11,034 nucleotides of DNA, taken from contig JADMKR010000240.1 of assembly GCA_015478765.1 (NCBI GenBank), positions 1 through 11,034 on the forward strand, read 5' to 3'. The stretch's first letter is position 1. Each line of letters begins with the position of its first letter. The translations under genes were made by a program, and so were the position numbers. Of the stretch, positions 1 through 7,379 are shown piece by piece. The notes below the pieces were generated by a model, which was not told the origin of the DNA, did no database searches, and saw only the letters and a list, made by a program, of their open reading frames with translations. This DNA is from Flavobacterium sp. (GTDB taxonomy: Bacteria > Bacteroidota > Bacteroidia > Flavobacteriales > Flavobacteriaceae).

Positions 1-183
1 GCCATTATCTGGCGCATACATGATAAAATCAGTTGCAACCGGCGCGTCTTTCCACGCGTTTTCATCAATAATTCCGTCAATCGAGATATGCTCTTCAGTC
101 GCCTTTGCCTGAAGAGTTTTTTGCTGGCTGATTGCCATTTGGGAAAGCACAAGAAATAGGAAGGCAAAAATAGCTTTTGACAT
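1..183 (-). CDS. DUF5916 / CBM9-like secreted protein, N-terminal fragment
   Basis: The ATG is at 183-181 on the minus strand, and 61 codons stay open to the window edge, so only the N-terminus is present. Residues 1-20 form a signal peptide (MSKAIF, then a hydrophobic run ending in AISQQ). Residues 34-61 read ISIDGIIDENAWKDAPVA followed by TDFIMYAPDNG. This is the start of the CBM9-like domain found at the N-terminus of Bacteroidetes DUF5916 proteins ('xDGxLDExAWxxAxxxxDF'). In that family an N-terminal CBM9-like beta-sandwich is usually followed by a large outer-membrane-associated region, for a total of roughly 700-900 residues; this is family knowledge and cannot be seen here. The family's function is unknown. 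A well-formed promoter lies just upstream, so this is probably the first gene of its transcript. The assignment rests on the short DG..DE.AW signature and the signal peptide. Confidence 0.72.
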   Translation of the reverse strand, partial: MSKAIFAFLFLVLSQMAISQQKTLQAKATEEHISIDGIIDENAWKDAPVATDFIMYAPDNG

Positions 184-204
184 AAAAACGTGCAGTTCGT
201 CGAA

Positions 205-234
205 CAAATGTAATATTTAAATGCACAATTGCAA
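205..234 (-). promoter_or_regulatory. Bacteroidetes-type promoter for the DUF5916 gene
   Basis: On the minus strand a TTG (234-232) is followed by exactly 19 nt and then TACATTTG (212-205). This fits the Flavobacterium consensus TTG-N17-23-TAnnTTTG. The -7 box ends about 21 nt before the ATG at 183, leaving a short leader. Confidence 0.65.
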
Positions 235-413
235 GTTTTTCGCAATAAACCGCTAATATATCCGTTATCTGGTATGTCTCACGCAATTAACTCCTTATGG
301 CATCATTGTTGCATAAAGGTTTTCTACAATTGGAAAGGGTTGCTATTTCTAACCTTTTCATTCCATCAAGATATTTTTTTCACATTTAACAATACGTCCG
401 GGAATATTATTTG

Positions 414-421
414 TATTTTTG
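414..421 (+). promoter_or_regulatory. Candidate -7 box upstream of the L,D-transpeptidase gene
   Basis: TATTTTTG matches TAnnTTTG and lies 35 nt before the ATG at 457. I see no TTG at the expected -33 distance in this AT-rich stretch, so a chance match is possible. Confidence 0.3.
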
Positions 422-456
422 GATGCCCCAAGTTTAACATAATCAATAGATAGCCA

Positions 457-1164
457 ATGATTTACAAAATTTTTCTACACACCGCGCTACTTTTAGCTTC
501 ATTTGTTACTCCAGAGGTTAAAGAATCAAAACCTGAAATTGCAACAATAACGAAAGAATTGTCATTTGAAGCCAAGGCAAACAATACTTATAACACGCTA
601 AATCTTGGGAAATTTGAAAAACCCGAACTTAGAAGTTTTACTAAAGCTCTGGAAGGATATTACCAATTAAAAGAAAAAGGATTGGTTAAAAACGATATTC
701 TTACTATCGTCGATTTCAGCCTTTCAGCAAACAAAAAAAGAATGTGGGTAATCGATATGACAACAAACACAGTTTTGATGCATTCGCTTGTCGCACATGG
801 TCGGAACACCGGTGATGTGTTCGCAAAAAACTTTTCGAACGCGTCAGAATCGTATAAAAGCAGCCTGGGTTTTTACCTTACCGGCGAAACTTATACCGGG
901 AAACACGGAATGTCATTGAAACTTGACGGCCTTGAAAAAGGCGTGAATGACAATGCCAGAAATCGCGCAGTCGTTATTCACGGTGCAGACTATGTTTCAG
1001 ATTCGTTTATCAAAAACAACAGCCGATTGGGTCGATCTTTAGGTTGTCCTGCCGTTCCAAGAGAGCTGACAAAGCAACTTATCTCAACAATAAAAGATAA
1101 ATCTTGCTTATACATTTACCATCCGTCACGCGATGGAATTACTCCTGCGAACTTTGTTTCGTAA
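457..1164 (+). CDS. Murein L,D-transpeptidase catalytic domain protein (YkuD_2 family)
   Basis: This is a 235-residue exported protein of the YkuD_2 family. L,D-transpeptidases use a cysteine nucleophile to form 3-3 crosslinks in peptidoglycan or to attach proteins to it. Residues 1-20 form an N-terminal hydrophobic signal segment. A helical linker follows (about 55-80), then the catalytic domain (about 80-225). The signature is clear: V-I-H-G-A at 173-177 gives the catalytic His175, and GRSLGCPAVP at 192-201 gives Cys197. The order HG..(S)LGCPAV is that of YkuD_2 rather than the classic ErfK/YbiS SHGC form. The ATG at 457 is chosen because the hydrophobic segment begins directly after it; there is no strong Shine-Dalgarno. 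The gene stands alone: a bidirectional-looking hairpin terminator follows 20 nt after the stop and a tRNA gene follows that. The substrate (crosslinking versus lipoprotein attachment) cannot be read from sequence. Confidence 0.9.
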   Translation: MIYKIFLHTALLLASFVTPEVKESKPEIATITKELSFEAKANNTYNTLNLGKFEKPELRSFTKALEGYYQLKEKGLVKNDILTIVDFSLSANKKRMWVIDMTTNTVLMHSLVAHGRNTGDVFAKNFSNASESYKSSLGFYLTGETYTGKHGMSLKLDGLEKGVNDNARNRAVVIHGADYVSDSFIKNNSRLGRSLGCPAVPRELTKQLISTIKDKSCLYIYHPSRDGITPANFVS

Positions 1165-1183
1165 CTTATAGATTTGGTTTTAG

Positions 1184-1215
1184 AAAAAAGGCGGCAGTTT
1201 TTGTCGCCTTTTTTT
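1184..1215 (+). terminator. Rho-independent terminator after the L,D-transpeptidase gene
   Basis: GGCGGCA (1190-1196) pairs with TGTCGCC (1202-1208), with one G-T wobble and a GTTTT loop. The stem is extended by an A6 tract upstream and a T7 tract downstream. The A and T tracts on both sides mean it could also work from the other strand. Confidence 0.85.
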
Positions 1216-1310
1216 ATTTTTCACAATACTGATAACAAACTTTATTTCATAGCTTTAGCATTTTCTCTCATGCAATGCCATTGAAAATTCAAAAAAAATC
1301 GAAAAATAAA

Positions 1311-1343
1311 TTTGCAAGCTAGTGAAGTTTATATTTATATTTG
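1311..1343 (+). promoter_or_regulatory. Promoter for tRNA-Gly
   Basis: TTTG at 1311-1314 is followed after 21 nt by TATATTTG at 1336-1343, a full match to the Bacteroidetes sigma-A-type consensus. The -7 box ends 12 nt before the mature tRNA 5' end at 1356, leaving only a short 5' leader for RNase P to remove. Confidence 0.7.
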
Positions 1344-1355
1344 CACCACAATAAT

Positions 1356-1428
<73 letters not shown>

Positions 1429-1430
1429 CT

Positions 1431-1459
1431 AAGTCCCGAAGTGATTCGGGACTTTTTTT
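1431..1459 (+). terminator. Terminator after tRNA-Gly, abutting the pepE stop
   Basis: AAGTCCCGAA (1431-1440) and TTCGGGACTT (1445-1454) form a perfect 10-bp stem with a GTGA loop, followed by T's to 1459. The T-tract overlaps the stop codon of the convergent pepE gene (TAA at 1460-1458). On the minus strand the hairpin has no U-tract after it, so it is a strong terminator only for the tRNA. Confidence 0.88.
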
Positions 1460-2171
1460 ATGCTCGTAAATGATCTGACAGGTTTGTTCCCGGATTAACT
1501 TCCACAGCTTCTTTTCCTTGACAAAAAACTCTCGCAGACAACTGACCTTTTAAAACAATGGATTCGCCGTTGACCTCCAGCCAACTTCCCTCGCGCAAAC
1601 CGATAACAGGTTCGCTATTAAAAACGTGAAACTCCCTGATTCTCATTTCACGGGTTTCACCCATATGGCCGGCAGGACCATCAGATTCTATGTAATGCGG
1701 ATTGATATTGAACGGTACCAGTCCCAAGGTTGTAAAACTCGGCGGATGAATTATAGGCATATCGTTGGTCGTCTTCATCGATACGCCTGTAATGTTACTG
1801 CCGGCACTGGTGCCAAGATACGGCGTGCCGTTTGCCACTACATCCGAAAGCAATGACATCAGATTCATGTCGTACAATTGCGATACCAGCAGAAATGTAT
1901 TTCCGCCTCCGGTAAAAATCGCCTGAGCTTCTTTAAGCGCAGTATTTTTGTCGGCATACTCGTGGATGCCTTTGACGGCAATTTCGATATTGCTGAATGT
2001 GTCGGCCACTTTCTCGGTATACATATCATGTGATATTCCGCCCGGACGGGCAAAAGGTATAAATAGCAATTCACGAACATTTCCCAAAAACGACTTCAAG
2101 TCAGGCAGTAAATAATCAAGGTATGAACCTCCATGCAGAGTGGATGTGCTGGCGATAATCAGTTTTTTCAT
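1458..2171 (-). CDS. pepE: Peptidase E (alpha-aspartyl dipeptidase, family S51)
   Basis: This is a cytoplasmic serine dipeptidase that cleaves dipeptides with an N-terminal aspartate. It is 237 residues from the chosen ATG, close to the usual length. All family landmarks are visible: MKKLIIASTSTLHG at the start, FTGGGNTF (86-93), and GTSAGSN (120-126), which carries the nucleophile Ser122 in the S51 elbow. NPHY (157-160) supplies His159 and GLREGS (191-196) supplies Glu194, so the Ser-His-Glu triad described for Salmonella PepE is complete. The frame can be extended to a GTG at 2186, but the ATG at 2171 is preferred because MKKLIIAST is the normal family N-terminus and there is no signal peptide. 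A near match to the -7 box (TAATTTTA, minus strand 2197-2190) lies upstream. The gene is convergent with tRNA-Gly and divergent from the CPDRL cluster; neither arrangement suggests a functional link. Confidence 0.93.
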   Translation of the reverse strand: MKKLIIASTSTLHGGSYLDYLLPDLKSFLGNVRELLFIPFARPGGISHDMYTEKVADTFSNIEIAVKGIHEYADKNTALKEAQAIFTGGGNTFLLVSQLYDMNLMSLLSDVVANGTPYLGTSAGSNITGVSMKTTNDMPIIHPPSFTTLGLVPFNINPHYIESDGPAGHMGETREMRIREFHVFNSEPVIGLREGSWLEVNGESIVLKGQLSARVFCQGKEAVEVNPGTNLSDHLRA

Positions 2172-2326
2172 CTGGGTTTCTTTCACGCGTAAAATTACAA
2201 TTCTTTTATTATTTGTTCGAAATCAATTCTTAACAGAAAATTGGCAGGCTGTTAATACTAAATTTTGAGTTTCCACCGATACATTTACGGCCACCACATT
2301 TCCGACAAACATTTAAATATCAATTC

Positions 2327-3079
2327 TTGCAACAAAACTACTTACTTGTTATTGTATTCTTTTTAAGTGGTGTAGCATTTCAGGCGCAGTCGCAGGAGCA
2401 ACTTTTTCGTGCACGTATTTCTGCCGCCGATTCGTCGGTCGATGGTATAAACATCGTATATCTGATATCCAAGAAATATGCTCGTAGCAACAGTGAAGGC
2501 TTTTTTTCGATTGGCGCACAACCGGGTGATTTACTCGTAATTACAGCAGTCAATCTCGAGGTGCACCGTTATTTGGTGGATGCCGATGATTTTTCGGATG
2601 TTGTCCAAATTTCAATGATTCCGAAAGTAACCACACTTGACGAAGCCGTTGTCAATCAATACTCTCATATTAACGCAGAAGCGCTCGGAATTATACCCAA
2701 GGGTCAGAGGAAATATACGCCGGCGGAGCGCCGATTAAAAACAGCAGGCGACTTTAAACCGATTCATCTTCTTGGTATTTTAGGAGGCTCGTTGCCGGTA
2801 GATCCAATAATCAATGCTATTACCGGGCGCACGGCAATGCTCAAAAAAGAACTTGCCGTCGAGACAAACGAACGGCTGCTGGCTCAGCTCGATAGTTTTG
2901 GAGACCAATATTTTACGGAAAGATTGTCGATTTCATCCGAGCTTGTGGATGGTTTTAAACGGTATGCGGTTGAAGATTCGGCACTACAAACCGCCCTAAT
3001 GTCACGCAATAAGGAAATGGTCGAATTCCGACTGTCGTTTCTAGCCGCCAACTATAATAATATGAGGAATGAGAATTAG
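2327..3079 (+). CDS. Exported CPDRL-domain protein 1 of the cluster (TTG start)
   Basis: The function is not known. The 250-residue protein begins with a signal peptide (about 1-23, ending QAQSQEQ). A carboxypeptidase-regulatory-like beta-sandwich (about 25-100) follows: DGINIVYL, then SNSEGFFSI, then GDLLVIT. Next comes LDEAVVNQY (104-112), resembling the segment that links this domain to the plug in SusC/TonB-dependent receptors, then YSHINAEALGI (112-122) and YTPAERRL (130-137). The C-terminal half is probably helical and charged (MLKKELAVETNERLLAQL). There is no TonB barrel. The start is taken as TTG at 2327: the frame is open back to a stop at 2231, and no ATG or GTG occurs in between. 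TTG also places the signal peptide exactly at the N-terminus, as in the next two genes. The 3' end overlaps the next gene by 11 bp. It is a paralogue of the protein at 3069. Confidence 0.75.
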   Translation: MQQNYLLVIVFFLSGVAFQAQSQEQLFRARISAADSSVDGINIVYLISKKYARSNSEGFFSIGAQPGDLLVITAVNLEVHRYLVDADDFSDVVQISMIPKVTTLDEAVVNQYSHINAEALGIIPKGQRKYTPAERRLKTAGDFKPIHLLGILGGSLPVDPIINAITGRTAMLKKELAVETNERLLAQLDSFGDQYFTERLSISSELVDGFKRYAVEDSALQTALMSRNKEMVEFRLSFLAANYNNMRNEN

Positions 3080-3773
3080 TGTAATTTTACTATTGGTCAT
3101 CAATTATTCTTTTGCGCAAAATGCGGACAGGCCCCTTTTTGGTAAGATAGTCTCCGACGGTCGCCCCGTTGCAGGTGTCGATATCGTAAATCTGGTCAAC
3201 GAAAAATCGGTGCTTACCGATCAGAAAGGCGAATTTCGAATTGCGGCTTCCGAAGACGATTTGCTGATAATTTCGCATCCGGAATACGAATACCTGAGAC
3301 ATTCGGTTGATGCAACCGATTTTGAGGAAACACCCATGGTGATAACTTTGACGAAAAAGGCGATCGAGCTCGAGGAAACCGTGGTAAATGCCTATGCGCA
3401 TATCAACGCCGTATCGCTGGGAATTCTTTCCAAGCCCGCGAAATCATATACACCGGCCGAACGACGATTATACGGTGCGCAGTCTGGTCCGCTCGATGCA
3501 GTTCTCAACATGTTGTCGGGAAAGACCGATATGTTGAAAAAGGAAATCGAAGTAGAGAAGAAGGAACGCCTGCTTGAGCGCTTATCCAAATTGTTTGAAG
3601 ATGATACTTACTATGTCGAAAATCTGAAGATTGCGCCGGACAGGGTAAGTGCTTTTAAATATTTTGCGGCGGATGATTTGGAACTTGCCAAAGTCATCCA
3701 CGAAAAAAATCTGGATCTCATCAAATTTCACCTCGGGCGTGTGGCTGAATCTTTTCTGGATCAAAACCGATGA
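3069..3773 (+). CDS. Exported CPDRL-domain protein 2 of the cluster
   Basis: This 234-residue paralogue of the preceding protein has an unknown function. Residues 1-17 are a signal peptide (MRISVILLLVINYSFAQ). Residues 22-98 form the carboxypeptidase-regulatory-like beta-sandwich: FGKIVSDGRPVAGVDIVNL, LTDQKGEFRI, DDLLIISHPEYE. The plug-like LEETVVNAY (101-109) follows, then YAHINAVSLGI (109-119) and YTPAERRL (127-134). The C-terminal region (about 145-234) is charged and helix-like, with MLKKEIEVEKKERLLERL matching the same stretch in protein 1. The ATG lies inside the end of the upstream gene (11-bp overlap), and the stop overlaps the next start as ATGA (4-bp overlap). Both overlaps imply translational coupling in one operon. 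By analogy with the regulatory domain the protein probably acts in the periplasm or at the outer membrane; that is inference. Confidence 0.82.
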   Translation: MRISVILLLVINYSFAQNADRPLFGKIVSDGRPVAGVDIVNLVNEKSVLTDQKGEFRIAASEDDLLIISHPEYEYLRHSVDATDFEETPMVITLTKKAIELEETVVNAYAHINAVSLGILSKPAKSYTPAERRLYGAQSGPLDAVLNMLSGKTDMLKKEIEVEKKERLLERLSKLFEDDTYYVENLKIAPDRVSAFKYFAADDLELAKVIHEKNLDLIKFHLGRVAESFLDQNR

Positions 3774-4546
3774 GAAATATAGTATTCATATTGCTTTTTT
3801 TTATGTGCGCTTCCGCGCCAGCACAATCACTTTTGCAAGGTTATGTTACCGCACCCGATATAGCACTCGACAGTATTCAGGTCGTAAATCAGAATCGTCA
3901 TACCTATGTGCTTACCAGTAATATCGGCTATTTTAAACTCACAGCCGAAGTTAATGATACATTGCATTTTCGGCATCCGCATTTTGCGCCCCAGATTCAC
4001 GTTGTGAAAAAATCCGATTTTGCTGAACCTTTAATTTTAAAATTGACACCCACCATCAATAAATTGCGGGAAGTGACGGTCAACGGATATGTTCTAAGCG
4101 GGAATCTTGCGACTGACAGTAAAAACATCATCTTGGTAGAGGAGTTTCAGATGGGTGCAATGTTTATTCCGCCCGATCCATATACCGAATCATTAAGCAA
4201 GACCAAACCGCTGTATATCGAGACCAATCCGAAAATGGAAAGTGAACTTACCGGAGTTAACCTGATCATGATAGGCAGTGCAATCACCAAAGCGCTCGGT
4301 ATTCGCACCAAACGAAAGAAGGAAGGACCCGCTAAGTCGAATGTCAGGAATTATATAATATCGGTACTTCCACCGGAATACTTGACTTCTGACTTAAAAA
4401 TTAGCGCCGACAAAATAAATTTATTTCTGGAATATTGTGACGCCAGAATTCCCATCGGATCGGATTTCACAAATTATTCAAATCATCTTCATCTATTGGA
4501 ATTCCTTGACAAAATGGCGAAGGAATTCAATGAACTAAATCACTAA
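3770..4546 (+). CDS. Exported CPDRL-domain protein 3 of the cluster, divergent member
   Basis: This 258-residue protein shares the layout of its two upstream neighbours but has diverged. It has a signal peptide at 1-19 (MRNIVFILLFFMCASAPAQ), a beta-sandwich resembling the CPDRL fold at about 22-95 (LLQGYVTAPD, NIGYFKLTAEVND), and KLREVTVNGY (98-107) at the plug-like junction. The HINA..LGI and YTPAERRL motifs of proteins 1 and 2 are absent, and the following stretch (about 108-200) is different. The C-terminus is again probably helical. It starts within the stop of the previous gene (ATGA). The next gene is 18 nt downstream. The function is unknown. The homology to proteins 1 and 2 rests on layout and the junction motif, so it is weaker than that between 1 and 2. 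Confidence 0.75.
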   Translation: MRNIVFILLFFMCASAPAQSLLQGYVTAPDIALDSIQVVNQNRHTYVLTSNIGYFKLTAEVNDTLHFRHPHFAPQIHVVKKSDFAEPLILKLTPTINKLREVTVNGYVLSGNLATDSKNIILVEEFQMGAMFIPPDPYTESLSKTKPLYIETNPKMESELTGVNLIMIGSAITKALGIRTKRKKEGPAKSNVRNYIISVLPPEYLTSDLKISADKINLFLEYCDARIPIGSDFTNYSNHLHLLEFLDKMAKEFNELNH

Positions 4547-4551
4547 AAGTA

Positions 4552-4559
4552 TACATTTG
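4552..4559 (+). promoter_or_regulatory. Candidate -7 box immediately before the DUF6702 gene
   Basis: TACATTTG is a perfect TAnnTTTG only 5 nt before the ATG at 4565. If active, it would give an almost leaderless mRNA. No TTG sits at the expected -33 position, so it may be an internal or weak promoter, or chance. Confidence 0.35.
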
Positions 4560-4564
4560 CCACT

Positions 4565-5068
4565 ATGAATCTTATCGCAAAATATTCATTGCTCATTTCG
4601 ATCGCGTTGTTCAGCGTCGGTTTTGGCGCACATAAATTTTACGTCGGCATTTATCAAATCGACTACGTTGCCGAAAAACAGATGGTGCAAATAACCACGC
4701 GCATTTTTCTGGACGACTTTAACGAAGCTGCTGAACTCAAATATAACAAGCAAATGATGTTAGGTGAACCAACCGAATCGGCCCAGGATCGTGAGATGAT
4801 GTTGAAATACATCAAAGAAAGCATGATTTTGCAGATCAACGGGAAAACCGCTACGATGGAATTCATGAGCAAAGAAATTGAAGACAATGTTCTGATTTGT
4901 TATTTCAGGGTAACCGGAGTCAGGAAAATTAACAGTTTCAAGATTCAGAATAAAATCCTGTTCGACTATGTAACGGAACAGCAAAATGTTATACAAACCA
5001 ACATCAATGGCAAAAAACAAAGTCTGCTGCTAACGACCGATAAATCGGTGGCAGAATTGCGTTACTAA
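4565..5068 (+). CDS. DUF6702 family exported protein
   Basis: This 167-residue protein belongs, as far as I recognise, to DUF6702, a Bacteroidetes family of unknown function. The N-terminus (about 1-21) is a signal peptide or hydrophobic anchor (LLISIALFSVGFGA). Then come the two family landmarks: HKFYVGIYQIDY (23-34) and a beta-strand/acid motif TTRIFLDDFNEAAE (44-57). The remainder looks beta-rich, with residues 90-120 reading as alternating strands. The family usually lies next to an M1 metallopeptidase in flavobacteria, as here. I recall some members carrying the label 'peptidase E'. I see no S51 GxSAGS motif or triad, so that label would be wrong; the real PepE is encoded at 1458-2171. 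A candidate -7 box overlaps the 18-nt gap upstream. Confidence 0.78.
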   Translation: MNLIAKYSLLISIALFSVGFGAHKFYVGIYQIDYVAEKQMVQITTRIFLDDFNEAAELKYNKQMMLGEPTESAQDREMMLKYIKESMILQINGKTATMEFMSKEIEDNVLICYFRVTGVRKINSFKIQNKILFDYVTEQQNVIQTNINGKKQSLLLTTDKSVAELRY

Positions 5069-5086
5069 AAACTCAATAAAAAGATT

Positions 5087-5094
5087 TATATTTA
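5087..5094 (+). promoter_or_regulatory. Weak candidate -7 box before the M1 peptidase gene
   Basis: TATATTTA matches TAnnTTTG in all but the last base and lies 19 nt before the ATG at 5114, in a 45-nt AT-rich gap. No good -33 TTG is present. The M1 gene may instead be read from upstream. Confidence 0.25.
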
Positions 5095-5113
5095 GCCAAA
5101 AGTCCATAATTCT

Positions 5114-7348
5114 ATGAAAAGATTACAATACCTTTTATTTGTACTATGCGCCATTACTGCAACTGCACAGGAAGTTAAAACACAGGAACCCCGTACCGAC
5201 GACAATAAGTTTCGTCAAATGTATGATCTGTTGGCCACCCCAAACATGTATCGCACGGCATCCGGCGCCCCCGGACCAGCTTATTATCAGCAAAAAGCCG
5301 ACTACAAGATGGATATCGAAATTGATGATAAAAACGCGCGGTTATACGGTGTGGAAACCATCACTTATCATAACAATGCACAAGAATCGTTGGAATATCT
5401 CTGGCTTCAGCTCGATCAGAACATGCGGGCTGCCAATTCCAAGACGCCTTTAGTACAAAATACCCGTGCCGATGTCGCTATAAGCGCTGCGGGATTTTCG
5501 CGCAAATACCTGGAGCAAAGTTTTGACGGTGGTTTTAAGATCGACTACGTTCGCGATGCAGCAGGAAAACCAATGGATTACACCATAAATGAAACCATGA
5601 TGCGTATCGACCTGGCAAAACCTTTGGCATCGGGTGAAAAAATTTCGTTTTCGATCAAATGGTGGTACAACATCAATAATTATATGATCAATGGTGGCCG
5701 ATCGGGCTATGAACACTTTCCAAAAGATGGCAACAATTTGTATGTGATCGCGCAGTTTTTTCCGCGAATGGCCGTTTACAACGATGTTGAAGGCTGGCAA
5801 AACATGCAGTTTTGGGGAAGCGGTGAATTTGCGCTTGCTTTTGGTGATTACGAAGTCAACATTACAGTTCCTGCCGATCACTTTTTAGACGCTACAGGTG
5901 AACTGCAAAACCGTTCCGAAGTTTTCACCGCAGAACAATTGAAACGGTATGCGCTAGCACAAAAGACTTTCGACAAACCCGTTATTATCGTCACACAGGC
6001 AGAAGCAGAGAAGAACGAAAAAGGTTTTTCCGACAAGAAAAAGACCTGGAAGTTCAAAGCCGAAAATGTACGTGATTTCGGTATCTCAACATCACGAAAA
6101 TTCATCTGCGACGCCATGGCAGTACAGTTGGAGAGCAAAACCGTAATGGCTGTATCGCTTTATCCAAAGGAAGGAAATCCGCTGTGGGAAGAGTATTCAA
6201 CAAGAATTGTGGCGCATACTTTAAAAAGCTACTCAAAACACACATTCGATTATCCGTATCCCAAAGCGATTTCAGTCAACGCCCAGGATCAGGGAATGGA
6301 ATACCCGATGATTTGCTGGAACTTTGGCCGTCCGGACGAAAATGGAAAATATACCGATCGCACAAAATGGGGAATGATGGGCGTTATCGTTCACGAAGTT
6401 GGCCACAACTGGTTCCCGATGATCGTAAATTCAGATGAGCGTCAATGGACCTGGATGGACGAAGGACTCAACTCCTTCCTGGAATTTGTAGCCGAAAAAG
6501 AATGGGATCCGAACTGGCCAACACCACGCGGACCGGCAAAGAACATCATTCCGTACATGAGCGGTGACCAACGTGGCATCGAGCCGATAATGACAAATTC
6601 GGAAACTATTCGTCAGTTTGGAAACAACGCCTATGGTAAGCCGGCGACGGCATTGAATATATTACGTGAAACCATTATGGGACGCGAACTTTTTGACCAT
6701 GCGTTTAAAACGTATGCCAACCGTTGGAAATTCAAACATCCGACACCGGAAGACTTCTTTCGGACGATGGAAGACGCCTCGGCAGTCGACTTGGATTGGT
6801 TCTGGCGCGGATGGTTTTTCACCACCGATTACACCGATATCGGAATCAAAGAGGTGAAGCGATTTTTCGTTTCCGATGTAGCGCCTGAAGGATTTAAAGC
6901 CGCCGAAGCCACTCGTCGTAACCGAAGAAACATGACCGGACCAATGGTTTTTTCTGTTGTTGAAGGCAGCACCGATTACAAGCCGGCAATGAACAAACCG
7001 CTGAATATAAAAGAGGTAAAAACACTCGACGAGTATTTGTCAAATAATTTCACGACAGCTGAACGCGCCGCACTAAAATCGCCAAAATACTTCTATGAAG
7101 TGACTTTTGATAAGCCCGGCGGACTCGTAATGCCGCTCATCGTCGAACTGACATTTGAGGATGGAACTACCGAAAACCACACTTTTCCGGCACAGATATG
7201 GCGACTGAATGACGACCAGGTTTCGCGAACATTTGCCGTTCAAAAAGCTATTGCCAAAATTGTGGTCGATCCTAAAGAAGAAACTGCCGATGTGGACACT
7301 GCAAATAATCATTGGCCACGAGTCGCTGAAAAATCCAAATTCGATTAA
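5114..7348 (+). CDS. M1 family zinc metallopeptidase, exported
   Basis: This is a 744-residue aminopeptidase-N-like (gluzincin) enzyme expected to act in the periplasm or outside the cell. The signal peptide is about 1-19 (MKRLQYLLFVLCAITATAQ). Residues about 60-260 form the N-terminal beta domain; WLQLDQNM (97-104) is typical. The catalytic domain follows. GMEYP (394-398) takes the place of the usual GxMEN and carries Glu396, which in M1 enzymes holds the substrate's free amino group. HEVGH (427-431) with Glu450 in WMDEGLN forms the zinc site HExxH-x18-E. Tyr507 in YGKPATAL is the probable transition-state tyrosine. The C-terminal part (about 580-744) has no recognisable motif and includes a beta-rich stretch. 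All catalytic residues are present, so the enzyme should be active. Substrate is unknown. It is the last gene of the CPDRL/DUF6702 block; the next gene begins 70 nt downstream behind its own promoter boxes. Confidence 0.92.
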   Translation: MKRLQYLLFVLCAITATAQEVKTQEPRTDDNKFRQMYDLLATPNMYRTASGAPGPAYYQQKADYKMDIEIDDKNARLYGVETITYHNNAQESLEYLWLQLDQNMRAANSKTPLVQNTRADVAISAAGFSRKYLEQSFDGGFKIDYVRDAAGKPMDYTINETMMRIDLAKPLASGEKISFSIKWWYNINNYMINGGRSGYEHFPKDGNNLYVIAQFFPRMAVYNDVEGWQNMQFWGSGEFALAFGDYEVNITVPADHFLDATGELQNRSEVFTAEQLKRYALAQKTFDKPVIIVTQAEAEKNEKGFSDKKKTWKFKAENVRDFGISTSRKFICDAMAVQLESKTVMAVSLYPKEGNPLWEEYSTRIVAHTLKSYSKHTFDYPYPKAISVNAQDQGMEYPMICWNFGRPDENGKYTDRTKWGMMGVIVHEVGHNWFPMIVNSDERQWTWMDEGLNSFLEFVAEKEWDPNWPTPRGPAKNIIPYMSGDQRGIEPIMTNSETIRQFGNNAYGKPATALNILRETIMGRELFDHAFKTYANRWKFKHPTPEDFFRTMEDASAVDLDWFWRGWFFTTDYTDIGIKEVKRFFVSDVAPEGFKAAEATRRNRRNMTGPMVFSVVEGSTDYKPAMNKPLNIKEVKTLDEYLSNNFTTAERAALKSPKYFYEVTFDKPGGLVMPLIVELTFEDGTTENHTFPAQIWRLNDDQVSRTFAVQKAIAKIVVDPKEETADVDTANNHWPRVAEKSKFD

Positions 7349-7379
7349 ATTAACTGTTAATGCCAGTGGTTTCAGTACC

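Noticed and set aside
229..453. Open frame of 74 codons before the L,D-transpeptidase gene
   Set aside because: Its product has no recognisable motif, the DNA is AT-rich intergenic sequence, and it covers the promoter region of both flanking genes. It is most likely chance.
1458..2186. Extended pepE start at GTG 2186
   Set aside because: The extra five residues (MKETQ) precede the standard family N-terminus MKKLIIAST, so the ATG at 2171 is preferred.
2259..2287. Possible promoter for the CPDRL block (TAAATTTTG or TACATTTA)
   Set aside because: The first has a 3-nt rather than 2-nt spacer in the box, the second lacks the final G, and neither has a TTG at the right distance. A promoter is expected here but I cannot place it.
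5450..5881. Minus-strand open frame of 143 codons inside the M1 gene
   Set aside because: It is antisense to the conserved N-terminal domain of the M1 peptidase and has no recognisable motif or promoter.
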